This document shows, in pieces, positions 1-5,806 of a stretch of 8,063 nt of DNA. The position numbers and the translations under genes were made by a program. The stretch's first letter is position 1. Each line of letters opens with the position of its first letter. The notes under the pieces are model-generated. The model was not told where the DNA came from, did no database searches, and worked only from the letters and a program-made list of their open reading frames with translations. The DNA comes from Klebsiella pneumoniae (GTDB lineage: Bacteria > Pseudomonadota > Gammaproteobacteria > Ga0077536): positions 1 to 8,063 of the forward strand of contig CAMCBY010000174.1 in NCBI GenBank assembly GCA_945873015.1, given 5' to 3'.

Positions 1-615
1 ACACTGTTCCGTCTCGAGCGACCATTGGAAGCCGAGCTGCATTCGGCACTCGAAGTCGGCCGCTCGTTTGTGCGTCCCGAACATCAGCGCAATTATTCGT
101 CGCTCATGCTGCTGTGGAAAGGCATCGGCGCCTATGTCGCGCGCCATCCACGCTACCGTGTGCTGTTCGGGCCGGTCAGCATCAGCAATGACTACCATCC
201 GGTCTCGCAGCAATTGATGGTGCGCTTTCTGCAGCGCAATCGTATGGAACCCGAGCGTGCCAGTCTGGTGAAACCCCGGCAGCCGTTTCCGCGCAGTGAC
301 CGCAGTACCACCCTGGTCGATTTGAACGTCAGCGATCTGCGCATCATTGCGACACTGCTCAGCACCGTCGAGGAACAGGACGTCGGCATCCCGGTGCTGC
401 TGCGTCAGTACCTCAAACTCAATGGCCGCATTCTCGGCTTCAATGTCGACCCTGAATTCAACAACGCCATCGACTGCCTGTTGTGGGTCGATCTGGCCCA
501 GACCGAACCGCTGCTGTTGCGCAAGTACATGGGCGCCGCTGCCGCCGAGCATTTCCTCGCCCACCATCGCGGTGAGCTCGACACCGCCGGGCAGGCCACC
601 CGCAAGGGCGCCTGA
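1..615 (+). CDS. GNAT-family (hemolysin/OlsB-like) acyltransferase, C-terminal part, 5' truncated
   Basis: The frame is open from base 1 to the TGA at 613-615, giving 204 visible residues with the start outside the window. A GNAT-like acyl-CoA-binding segment is readable at about residues 16-60 (EVGRSFVRPEHQRNYSSLML, then LLWKGIGAYV and LFGPVSISNDY). This pattern is typical of the 'putative hemolysin'/OlsB group that N-acylates ornithine or related amines in lipid synthesis. The C-terminal half, with PVLLRQYLKLNGRILGFNVD, resembles the tail of larger proteins that join a PlsC-type acyltransferase to this GNAT domain; whether a PlsC domain is present cannot be seen. The likely role is membrane-associated acyl transfer, but the acceptor is unknown. 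A 100-bp gap separates it from the cupin gene, with no obvious terminator. The family assignment is fairly sure; the substrate is a guess. Confidence 0.72.
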   Translation, partial: TLFRLERPLEAELHSALEVGRSFVRPEHQRNYSSLMLLWKGIGAYVARHPRYRVLFGPVSISNDYHPVSQQLMVRFLQRNRMEPERASLVKPRQPFPRSDRSTTLVDLNVSDLRIIATLLSTVEEQDVGIPVLLRQYLKLNGRILGFNVDPEFNNAIDCLLWVDLAQTEPLLLRKYMGAAAAEHFLAHHRGELDTAGQATRKGA

Positions 616-671
616 GTTTCGGCAGCCCCGCCTCGCAGCGCCTGCCAGACTCGACGGCGGGCGCGATTTCG

Positions 672-677
672 TATATT
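672..677 (+). promoter_or_regulatory. Possible -10 element upstream of the cupin gene
   Basis: TATATT at 672-677 lies 38 bases before the cupin ATG in an otherwise GC-rich gap. The best -35 candidate, TCGACG at 651-656, matches TTGACA at 4 of 6 positions but is only 15 bp away, shorter than the usual 16-18. This is weak support; the cupin/hydrolase pair could instead be read through from the acyltransferase gene. Confidence 0.25.
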
Positions 678-715
678 CAAGCAGCTGCCATCAAACTTGA
701 AAGCGGAGGACCACC

Positions 716-1102
716 ATGCGCGTTAACCAGAATTCGGCCCTGAAGACCCATCATCTGCCGGGCCTCGAGCACAAGACTCTGGCCGGTGGCCGCGATGGAC
801 TCGCGAGCATTGAAATGTGGCGCCAGACCATCGCTGCCGGCGCGGCGACCCCGGTTCATCGTCATGACTGCGAGGAAGTGATCGTGTGTCTGAAGGGCGC
901 GGCAGTGTGCCATTACAACGGTGAGCAATACCGCTTCAAGGAAGATGAAACGCTGGTCATTCCGGCCGGCGTGACCCATCAGATCTGCAACGATGGGGAT
1001 GGTGAGCTTTACATCATGGCGGCGCTTGCGATGGCGCCGGTACGGGTGGAAACGCCGGACAACCAGCACATGGCGTTGCCGTGGGACGGCGATAACGCGT
1101 GA
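716..1102 (+). CDS. Small single-domain cupin protein
   Basis: This 128-residue protein has the size of a stand-alone cupin barrel. Cupin motif 1 is readable with metal ligands His48, His50 and Glu54 (PVHRHDCEEVIVCLKG), and motif 2 supplies His88 (VIPAGVTHQI). All four classical ligands are present, so metal binding is likely. Small cupins of this type act as isomerases, dioxygenases or ligand sensors, and sequence alone does not choose among these. The ATG at 716 follows a strong Shine-Dalgarno GGAGGA (705-710) with a 5-base spacer, which fixes the start. Its TGA overlaps the GTG start of the alpha/beta hydrolase gene by 4 bases (GTGA), so the two are probably translationally coupled and may serve one pathway. 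The fold is sure; the function is unknown. Confidence 0.85.
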   Translation: MRVNQNSALKTHHLPGLEHKTLAGGRDGLASIEMWRQTIAAGAATPVHRHDCEEVIVCLKGAAVCHYNGEQYRFKEDETLVIPAGVTHQICNDGDGELYIMAALAMAPVRVETPDNQHMALPWDGDNA

Positions 1103-1911
1103 GCATGGCGGTCGTCACTGCGTTCGTACCGGGCGCACCGCGTATTGCCTACGACATTGCAGGCAGCGGTGAAACGCTGGTCTGCCTGCATGGCATAGGC
1201 GGCAATCGACGCAACTGGGCGGGACAGTTGCGCGGCCTCGCCGAGGTGTGCCGCGTAGTGGCGTGGGATGCGCGTGGTTACGGCGACAGCGACGACTACG
1301 CCGGCCCGCTCGCGTTCACCGACTTTGCCGATGATCTGCTGCGTCTGCTCGACCATCTTGGGGTCGAGCGCGCCGATTTGTGCGGCCTGTCGATGGGTGG
1401 CCGTATCGTGCTCGATTTTTATGAGCGCCATGCAGATCGTGTGCGCAGCCTGCTGCTGGTCGATACCTTTCCGGGTTTTGACGCATCTTTCACTCAGGAA
1501 GGTCGCGAGCGTTTTGTGCGCGAGCGGCGTCAGCCATTGGTCGAGGGTAAACAGCCCGCCGACATCGCGCCGGCCGTGGCGCGCACACTGGTTTCGCCCA
1601 AAGCATCGGCGGAGGTAGTACAGCAACTCATCGACAGCATTTCGCTGCTGCACAAAGAGTCGTATATCAAAACCATCGAAGCGATGACGATGTATCAGCC
1701 GGTGACCGATGTCAGCATCATCACCGTGCCGGTGCAAATCATCGTGGGCGCCGACGATAAACTCACGCCGCCGGCGATAGCGCGCAAGATGGCGGAAAAC
1801 ATCGCCAATGCACGGTTGCTGGAGCTGCCTGACACCGGGCATTTGAGCAACATCGAAGCCCCCGACGCGTTTAACGCCTGTGTGCGGGAATTTCTCTCGA
1901 CGCTGAGCTGA
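1099..1911 (+). CDS. Alpha/beta-fold hydrolase (PcaD-like lactonase/esterase group)
   Basis: This 270-residue protein has the complete catalytic layout of the alpha/beta hydrolase fold: an oxyanion-hole HG at 31-32 (CLHGIGGNRRNW), nucleophile Ser98 in GLSMGG, probable acid Asp220 in GADDKLTPP and His248 in DTGHLSNIEAP. There is no signal peptide, so it should be cytoplasmic. The overall pattern (WDARGYGDSD, then GLSMGGRIVLDFYERH) resembles 3-oxoadipate enol-lactonases and C-C-bond hydrolases of aromatic degradation. No other aromatic-pathway gene is in view, so the substrate stays open. The GTG start at 1099 overlaps the cupin stop; an ATG two codons later (1105) is an alternative, and neither has a clear Shine-Dalgarno, as expected for translational coupling. 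The gene ends 26 bases before a strong terminator, so it is probably last in its transcript. Confidence 0.85.
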   Translation: MSMAVVTAFVPGAPRIAYDIAGSGETLVCLHGIGGNRRNWAGQLRGLAEVCRVVAWDARGYGDSDDYAGPLAFTDFADDLLRLLDHLGVERADLCGLSMGGRIVLDFYERHADRVRSLLLVDTFPGFDASFTQEGRERFVRERRQPLVEGKQPADIAPAVARTLVSPKASAEVVQQLIDSISLLHKESYIKTIEAMTMYQPVTDVSIITVPVQIIVGADDKLTPPAIARKMAENIANARLLELPDTGHLSNIEAPDAFNACVREFLSTLS

Positions 1912-1936
1912 GCTGAGCGCCGCAGGGAATCCACAC

Positions 1937-1962
1937 GGGAGGCTGCGGCCTCCCATTTTTTT
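1937..1962 (+). terminator. Rho-independent terminator after the alpha/beta hydrolase gene
   Basis: A perfect 7-bp stem GGGAGGC/GCCTCCC (1937-1943 with 1948-1954) around a TGCG loop is followed by one A and a run of seven T (1956-1962). This is a canonical intrinsic terminator for the plus strand. The converging methyltransferase gene ends at 1984. Read from that side, the hairpin is preceded by an A-run but has no T-run after it, so it probably does not terminate efficiently in that direction. Confidence 0.88.
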
Positions 1963-1983
1963 CCCCCGCGTCTGCGCGCGACG

Positions 1984-2736
1984 CTATTGTTTGCGCATGG
2001 TTTTGACGGTCAAGGGGAAACGCACCTCACGCTGCGCCGTGTCGCCCCATGCGGCTCGCAGCGCCGGCCCGAAATCGGCCAATGGATCGTCGCCGCGCTG
2101 GCGACGGTATTGCGCCACTGCCGACCAGGTGCCGAGATAAGCGAGCAGATGATCGACACTCCAGGTCACACTCATCGGCACCGCAGCGGTATGGAGTTCG
2201 GCGAACGGAAAATCAATCGCGCTGTAGGCTTGTTCCACCAGGCGTCGTTGCGGCGGCCAGTAAGGCCCCACCACCTCGCGGTTGAAGTGTCTCGCCATGC
2301 TATCGATAGCCGGAGTCACGCTGAACAGGTGATAGGTCCACACTGCGAGCACACCGCGTTCACGTAATACGCGGCGCACCTCGCTGAAAAATTCCGGCAG
2401 ACGAAACCAATGCAGGGCCTGTGCGACTGTCACCAGATCGACGCTGTCGCCCGCCAAGGGCAAGCGCTCGGCGCTGGCCACACAAAGGCTGAGATTCGCC
2501 ATCGGACGCGCTTCGGCCAGTTGTGCGGCGCTGGCGTCACTCGCGACCACATGACGAAACCGCGCCGCCAGCGGCATCGCGGCCTGGCCGTTGCCTGTGG
2601 CGCAGTCAAATGCGAGCTCCCGCGTCGGTGCGAGTTGTGCCAGGTGGTCGAACAGCGCGTCGGGATATTCAGGGCGGAACTCGCCGTAGGCACTCGCCAG
2701 CGCCGAAAAATGATCGGGAAACGAGGCGGCGCTCAC
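1984..2736 (-). CDS. Class I SAM-dependent methyltransferase
   Basis: This 250-residue protein begins with FPDHFSALASAYGEFRPEYP, a lead-in common to small-molecule methyltransferases of the UbiE/TMT1-like type. The SAM-binding motif I is FDCATGNGQAA (residues 43-53), the acidic residue after strand 2 is Asp67 in VVASDAS, and motif ERLPLAGDSVDLVTVAQALHWF (about 90-111) covers the later SAM-pocket motifs. The C-terminal half (TWSVDHLLAYLGTWSAVAQY) looks like the substrate lid of this family. The acceptor cannot be inferred. The start is GTG at 2736, which overlaps the stop of the upstream diguanylate cyclase by 4 bases (GTGA), so the two genes are probably co-transcribed and translationally coupled. 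It is convergent with the alpha/beta hydrolase gene. Confidence 0.88.
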   Translation of the reverse strand: MSAASFPDHFSALASAYGEFRPEYPDALFDHLAQLAPTRELAFDCATGNGQAAMPLAARFRHVVASDASAAQLAEARPMANLSLCVASAERLPLAGDSVDLVTVAQALHWFRLPEFFSEVRRVLRERGVLAVWTYHLFSVTPAIDSMARHFNREVVGPYWPPQRRLVEQAYSAIDFPFAELHTAAVPMSVTWSVDHLLAYLGTWSAVAQYRRQRGDDPLADFGPALRAAWGDTAQREVRFPLTVKTMRKQ

Positions 2737-3839
2737 GACGCGGCGGCCAGCTCCGGAATGGGCGGCACATCGTCACCGTCAATCTCAATGCGATCACGGC
2801 CACCGGTCTTGGCCGCATACAGGGCACGATCGGCACGCCGCAGCAAGGCTTCGGTGTCGAATCCGTCGAGGCCACGCGCATAAGTCAGACCAATGGAGAC
2901 CGTCAGTTGGCCGTTTTCGCCGCTCGCATGCGGTGTATTCAGATCGCGCACACCATCGATAATGGACTCGGCAATGAACAAGGCGTCGCTGCTGTTGACG
3001 CCCGACGACACCACGCAGAACTCTTCACCACCGTAACGAAACACCAAGTCGCTCGCACGGCGCGCCGAACCACGGATCACCTCGGCGACCTGTTTGAGTG
3101 CGCGGTCACCGGCGATATGACCGTAGTTGTCGTTGTATTTCTTGAAATGATCGATGTCGATCATGTAAACCGCCAGCGGCTCATTGCCACGACGCGCGCG
3201 GTTGAACATGTTGACGAACAACTCTTCGAACAACTGCCGATTGTAGGTTTTGGTCAGTGAATCGGTGTGGGACAGCCGGCTGATGGTGCGGATGTTCGAT
3301 TCATTGGAACGCGTAAAAACATACATTGCGTAGGCGAGGGTCGGATAGGCCAACAACAGGATCACAACCGACAGCGGTTCGTAGGCATGACGGTGCAGGT
3401 AGAACGCGAGCGGCATACCGAGCAGGTGCAAGCCCACCCAGCAGGTGCCACTCCGACTGCCGGCGACCAGATAGGCCACCATCGGCACCAGCATCTGCCA
3501 GGGTTTGTTGTCGATGAGTTCGCTGCCGAAATAGATTCCGACCCAGGTGATGACCACACACAAGGCGATCAATGCCTGGCCGCACAGCTCGCGGGCCACA
3601 TGCCGCACATTGTGCAGATAACACAAGGCAAAAATGCCCAGGAAGAACAGGCAGGAGGACACGGTCAGGCCATTGAGGCCGATAACCCAATAGGCGGGCA
3701 ACACAAACAGCGACAGCGCCGTCGCGATATACAGAAAGCGCGACAATACCAGGCTGCGAAATTCTGCGATCTTCGCTTCGCCGGGTTCGCTGGTGAGATG
3801 GACGGCCGCCTGCAGCATTCTCTGTTCGTCGGTGCTCAT
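2733..3839 (-). CDS. Membrane-bound diguanylate cyclase (GGDEF domain)
   Basis: This 368-residue protein has a short cytoplasmic N-terminus and then about six hydrophobic helices (roughly residues 33-55, 57-75, 86-104, 115-128, 132-148, 155-175). A C-terminal GGDEF domain follows (about 190-352). Domain landmarks are LTKTYNRQLFEEL, the metal-binding Asp in YMIDIDHFKKYND, active site GGEEF at 270-274, and DRALYAAKTGGRDR at the end. The product-inhibition I-site RASD lies at 261-264, five residues before GGEEF. It should therefore make cyclic di-GMP from GTP at the inner membrane and be feedback-inhibited. The multi-helix N-terminus is probably the sensor but matches no named sensor that I recognise with confidence. 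The ATG at 3839 has only a weak Shine-Dalgarno; Met8 is an alternative start. Its 3' end overlaps the methyltransferase gene. Confidence 0.92.
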   Translation of the reverse strand: MSTDEQRMLQAAVHLTSEPGEAKIAEFRSLVLSRFLYIATALSLFVLPAYWVIGLNGLTVSSCLFFLGIFALCYLHNVRHVARELCGQALIALCVVITWVGIYFGSELIDNKPWQMLVPMVAYLVAGSRSGTCWVGLHLLGMPLAFYLHRHAYEPLSVVILLLAYPTLAYAMYVFTRSNESNIRTISRLSHTDSLTKTYNRQLFEELFVNMFNRARRGNEPLAVYMIDIDHFKKYNDNYGHIAGDRALKQVAEVIRGSARRASDLVFRYGGEEFCVVSSGVNSSDALFIAESIIDGVRDLNTPHASGENGQLTVSIGLTYARGLDGFDTEALLRRADRALYAAKTGGRDRIEIDGDDVPPIPELAAAS

Positions 3840-4009
3840 TGGACGGCGCGGCGGCGCGGCGACAAGGTCGCAATCGCGGGGCAGGCCGTAGAGCGCACAT
3901 TACCCATTAGGCGCACCCGCGCCCACGAACCAAGTCGCGTTATGACCTGTTTGGCGCAAAAGTTCACACTCCGACGGTTGCCTGGCACTGCCGGCACCCC
4001 GCTCGAACC
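3840..4009. other. Divergent intergenic region between the cyclase and the pyrophosphatase-like gene
   Basis: These 170 bases separate two genes read outward, so promoters for both should lie here or just inside the right-hand gene. I see no sigma-70 pair good enough to assign. Imperfect repeats of TGGCAC followed by TGCCG occur at 3983-3993 and 4011-4023; they resemble half of a sigma-54 -24 element but lack a correctly spaced -12 GC. Confidence 0.4.
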
Positions 4010-4525
4010 GTGGCACAATGCCGCAACTTCGAGATTTTCGAGCACGCCACACTGACCACCCCCGCGCGCCCTGTGAGCCCCTCGCCCCCCGGCCTCGACC
4101 ACCATGTCGACGTGCGTATCGAGGTGCCGCGTGGCAGCTTCGTCAAGCGCGACGCACACGGCGCGATCGAATTCCTCTCGCCGCTGCCCTGTCCGTTCAA
4201 CTATGGCTCGGTACCCTGCCTGCCTGCGGCCGATGGCGACGCGCAGGACGCGGTCGTGCTCGGTCCGCGCCTGCCCGCCGGTCAACGCCTGCAGGTGCCG
4301 GTGCGCGGACTCATCCGTTTCATTGATGACGGCCAGCAAGACGACAAACTGATCTGTGCCTACCGCCCCTTGACTACAACCGACCGACGGGTGGTGGCGG
4401 GTTTCTTTAAAATCTATGCGCTGTGCAAACGTCTCATGCACTTCGCGCGTGGCCGCCACCGCCGCACTCAATGCCTCGGCTGGGCCGAGAGCGCCGCGCC
4501 ACCGGCTCCGCCCGGCGAGCGCTGA
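4010..4525 (+). CDS. Family I inorganic pyrophosphatase-like protein, divergent
   Basis: This 171-residue reading resembles soluble family I pyrophosphatase: IEVPRGSFVKRDAHGAIEF, then PCPFNYGSV, DGDAQDAVVLGPRLPAGQ, VPVRGLIRFIDDGQQDDKL and a last helix with GFFKIYALCK. The metal-binding aspartates are kept: Asp75, Asp77 and Asp80 match D65/D67/D70 of the E. coli enzyme, and Asp106, Asp111 and Lys113 match D97/D102/K104. By hand alignment, residues matching K29, E31 and R43 are missing and the loop before NYG is about 4 residues shorter, so activity is uncertain. The GTG at 4010 has no Shine-Dalgarno and adds an N-terminus without family likeness. The in-frame GTG at 4073 gives the usual family N-terminal length and may be the true start. 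The gene is divergent from the cyclase and convergent with the PaiB-like gene. Confidence 0.75.
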   Translation: MAQCRNFEIFEHATLTTPARPVSPSPPGLDHHVDVRIEVPRGSFVKRDAHGAIEFLSPLPCPFNYGSVPCLPAADGDAQDAVVLGPRLPAGQRLQVPVRGLIRFIDDGQQDDKLICAYRPLTTTDRRVVAGFFKIYALCKRLMHFARGRHRRTQCLGWAESAAPPAPPGER

Positions 4526-4542
4526 CACACGCGCCGAGACCC

Positions 4543-5166
4543 TCAATCGCCGCTCCGGGCGCACTCGGCCAGCGCCATGAGTGCGCCGAGTTCACTGGTC
4601 GCGACCTCCTGCTGGACGGCGGCGCGGTCGGCGGGCTCGCGGTTTTGGCTCAATTTGTATTTGCCGGTGAGGGTTTCCACCCGCAATTCGATACCGACCA
4701 CCGCGGCCAGCATGCGCTCCGCGTAGGCCGCCGGCGCATCGTCGAGTTGCCAGGGTTGCGCGCGCTGGTTTTCGTGGCTCGCGGTGAGGGTATCGAGCAG
4801 CGCGCGAATCCAGGCGCGGTCCTCGGCCGCACGGAGCAGGCCGTGCACGTGAACCACGGCATAATTCCAGGTCGGTACTACCTCGCCGTGTAGGGCTTTA
4901 CTCGGATAAAGCGAGGGCGACACATAGCCCTCGGCGCCGTGAAAAATCGCCAGCGCGGGCACGCCTGCGCCGAGTTGTCGCCACAGCGGGTTGGCGCGTG
5001 CGACATGCCCGCGCAGCAGGCTGAACTCATCGTCGACATACAACGGGATGTGATTGGCGAGCAGGCCGCCTTCGCCCTGGAATACCAAGGTCGCGAGTGG
5101 ATGGGCGCGCGCCAGCGTCAGCAGCGCTCCGGTATCGGTCTGTTCGAAATATCTGGGCAGGTACAT
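4543..5166 (-). CDS. PaiB-family FMN-binding split-barrel protein
   Basis: This 207-residue protein has the hallmark blocks of the PaiB family: MYLPRYFEQTD at the N-terminus, LANHIPLYVDDE (36-47), GHVARANPLW (53-62), GYVSPSLYPSK (80-90), VPTWNYAVVHVHG (97-109) and LTGKYKLSQNR (166-176). Members form a flavin-reductase-like split barrel. In Bacillus, PaiB was described as a transcriptional regulator of sporulation and degradative-enzyme genes, but most members are probably flavin- or haem-binding proteins without a DNA-binding domain, and none is visible here. The frame is open a further 23 codons upstream, but the Met at 5166 has AAGGAG eight bases before it and matches the family start. It lies 29 bases after the GFA-family gene on the same strand, so the two are probably one transcript. 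Confidence 0.9.
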   Translation of the reverse strand: MYLPRYFEQTDTGALLTLARAHPLATLVFQGEGGLLANHIPLYVDDEFSLLRGHVARANPLWRQLGAGVPALAIFHGAEGYVSPSLYPSKALHGEVVPTWNYAVVHVHGLLRAAEDRAWIRALLDTLTASHENQRAQPWQLDDAPAAYAERMLAAVVGIELRVETLTGKYKLSQNREPADRAAVQQEVATSELGALMALAECARSGD

Positions 5167-5174
5167 CACTGACG

Positions 5175-5180
5175 CTCCTT
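5175..5180 (-). promoter_or_regulatory. Ribosome binding site that sets the PaiB-like start
   Basis: Reading the minus strand, AAGGAG (5180 to 5175) stands 8 bases before the ATG at 5166. It supports that start over the longer in-frame alternative at 5235, which would overlap the upstream GFA-family gene. Confidence 0.75.
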
Positions 5181-5195
5181 GTCTGGCAGCGGTTT

Positions 5196-5693
5196 TCAGT
5201 CGTCCGGGGTTTCGAGACTCAGGCGTTGATGCCACTCGGCAATCGCCTCGCGTGGGTACTCGTCGAAACGTTTATCGCGTTTGCCGGTCAGCACTGGCAC
5301 CCAGCCCGCTTTTGATCCCAGCATGAGATGGGTGCGTTCCGGCGCTGCCGGCAATTCGCTGTCGATAGCGGATGCGAACGGATGGATGAGCTCAGGCCAG
5401 CGCGGATCCCACACCCACAGTGCGCTCCCGCATTCGCCACAGAAATGACGCTCAGCCGGACTGCGCTTGGCGCGGCCACCGCCCTCCGCCGCCATCATGG
5501 CCCGATAGACCTTGGCGAACTTGGCTCCGCGCACCTTGAACGTGGCGCTGTCGCCACCCAGATTGATGGCGTAGCCGCCGCCACCCGCCGTTTTCCGACA
5601 GATGGAGCAATAGCAGATATTGAACGGGTAGGGATGGCTCGAGCGGAGACTGAATTTCACTTTACCGCAGTGACAGGAACCTTCGAGTCGCAT
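5196..5693 (-). CDS. GFA-family (glutathione-dependent formaldehyde-activating-like) zinc protein
   Basis: This 165-residue protein carries the cysteine pattern of the GFA/CENP-V fold: Cys7 and Cys9 in GSCHCGKV, Cys27, Cys29 and Cys32 in CYCSICRK, and Cys85 with Cys88 in HFCGECGSALWVWD. These are the expected zinc ligands. The family is named after Gfa, which was proposed to speed addition of formaldehyde to glutathione, but most members have no proven reaction, and no formaldehyde dehydrogenase gene lies nearby. The ATG at 5693 has only a poor Shine-Dalgarno. The gene precedes the PaiB-like gene by 29 bases on the same strand. The 80-bp gap to the dehydratase gene, with the strong hairpin at 5772-5806, suggests that this pair has its own promoter, though I could not pick one. 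Confidence 0.88.
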   Translation of the reverse strand: MRLEGSCHCGKVKFSLRSSHPYPFNICYCSICRKTAGGGGYAINLGGDSATFKVRGAKFAKVYRAMMAAEGGGRAKRSPAERHFCGECGSALWVWDPRWPELIHPFASAIDSELPAAPERTHLMLGSKAGWVPVLTGKRDKRFDEYPREAIAEWHQRLSLETPDD

Positions 5694-5771
5694 TGCGTGT
5701 AATCCCCCGAATACTCGTAGATAAAAATCTCACGACGATGTATCGCCGCAGCGCGCCATAAGGTTTCACGA

Positions 5772-5806
5772 CCTCAGGCACCCGCCGGCGCGGCGGGTGC
5801 CTGAGG
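5772..5806 (-). terminator. Perfect 15-bp GC-rich hairpin across the dehydratase stop codon
   Basis: CCTCAGGCACCCGCC (5772-5786) is the exact reverse complement of 5792-5806, leaving a GGCGC loop that can add one more G-C pair. The hairpin covers the dehydratase stop codon (5774-5776) and encodes its Ala/Pro-rich tail. No T-run follows on the minus strand (the next bases read TCGTGAAACC), so it is not a standard intrinsic terminator. It may stop RNA polymerase inefficiently, protect the 3' end of the mRNA, or be a repeat element. The structure is certain; the role is inferred. Confidence 0.55.

Noticed and set aside
1009..1956. Long minus-strand frame (about 315 codons) opposite the hydrolase
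   Set aside because: It runs antisense to a complete alpha/beta hydrolase with its catalytic triad and through the terminator. It is His/Arg-rich without domain likeness; open antisense frames are common at this GC content.
2523..4055. Plus-strand frames opposite the cyclase and methyltransferase genes (245 and 262 codons)
   Set aside because: They are antisense to clear GGDEF and SAM-binding motifs, with biased Arg/Gln/His composition and no recognisable domain.
4526..4542. Terminator between the converging pyrophosphatase-like and PaiB-like genes
   Set aside because: The gap is only 17 bases, and I found neither a convincing stem nor a T-run in it or at the adjoining gene ends.
3836..4564. 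Long minus-strand reading frame (about 242 codons) across the pyrophosphatase-like gene
   Set aside because: It is antisense to a frame with recognisable family I pyrophosphatase motifs, has Arg/Ala/His-rich composition typical of a GC-rich shadow frame, and shows no domain I recognise.
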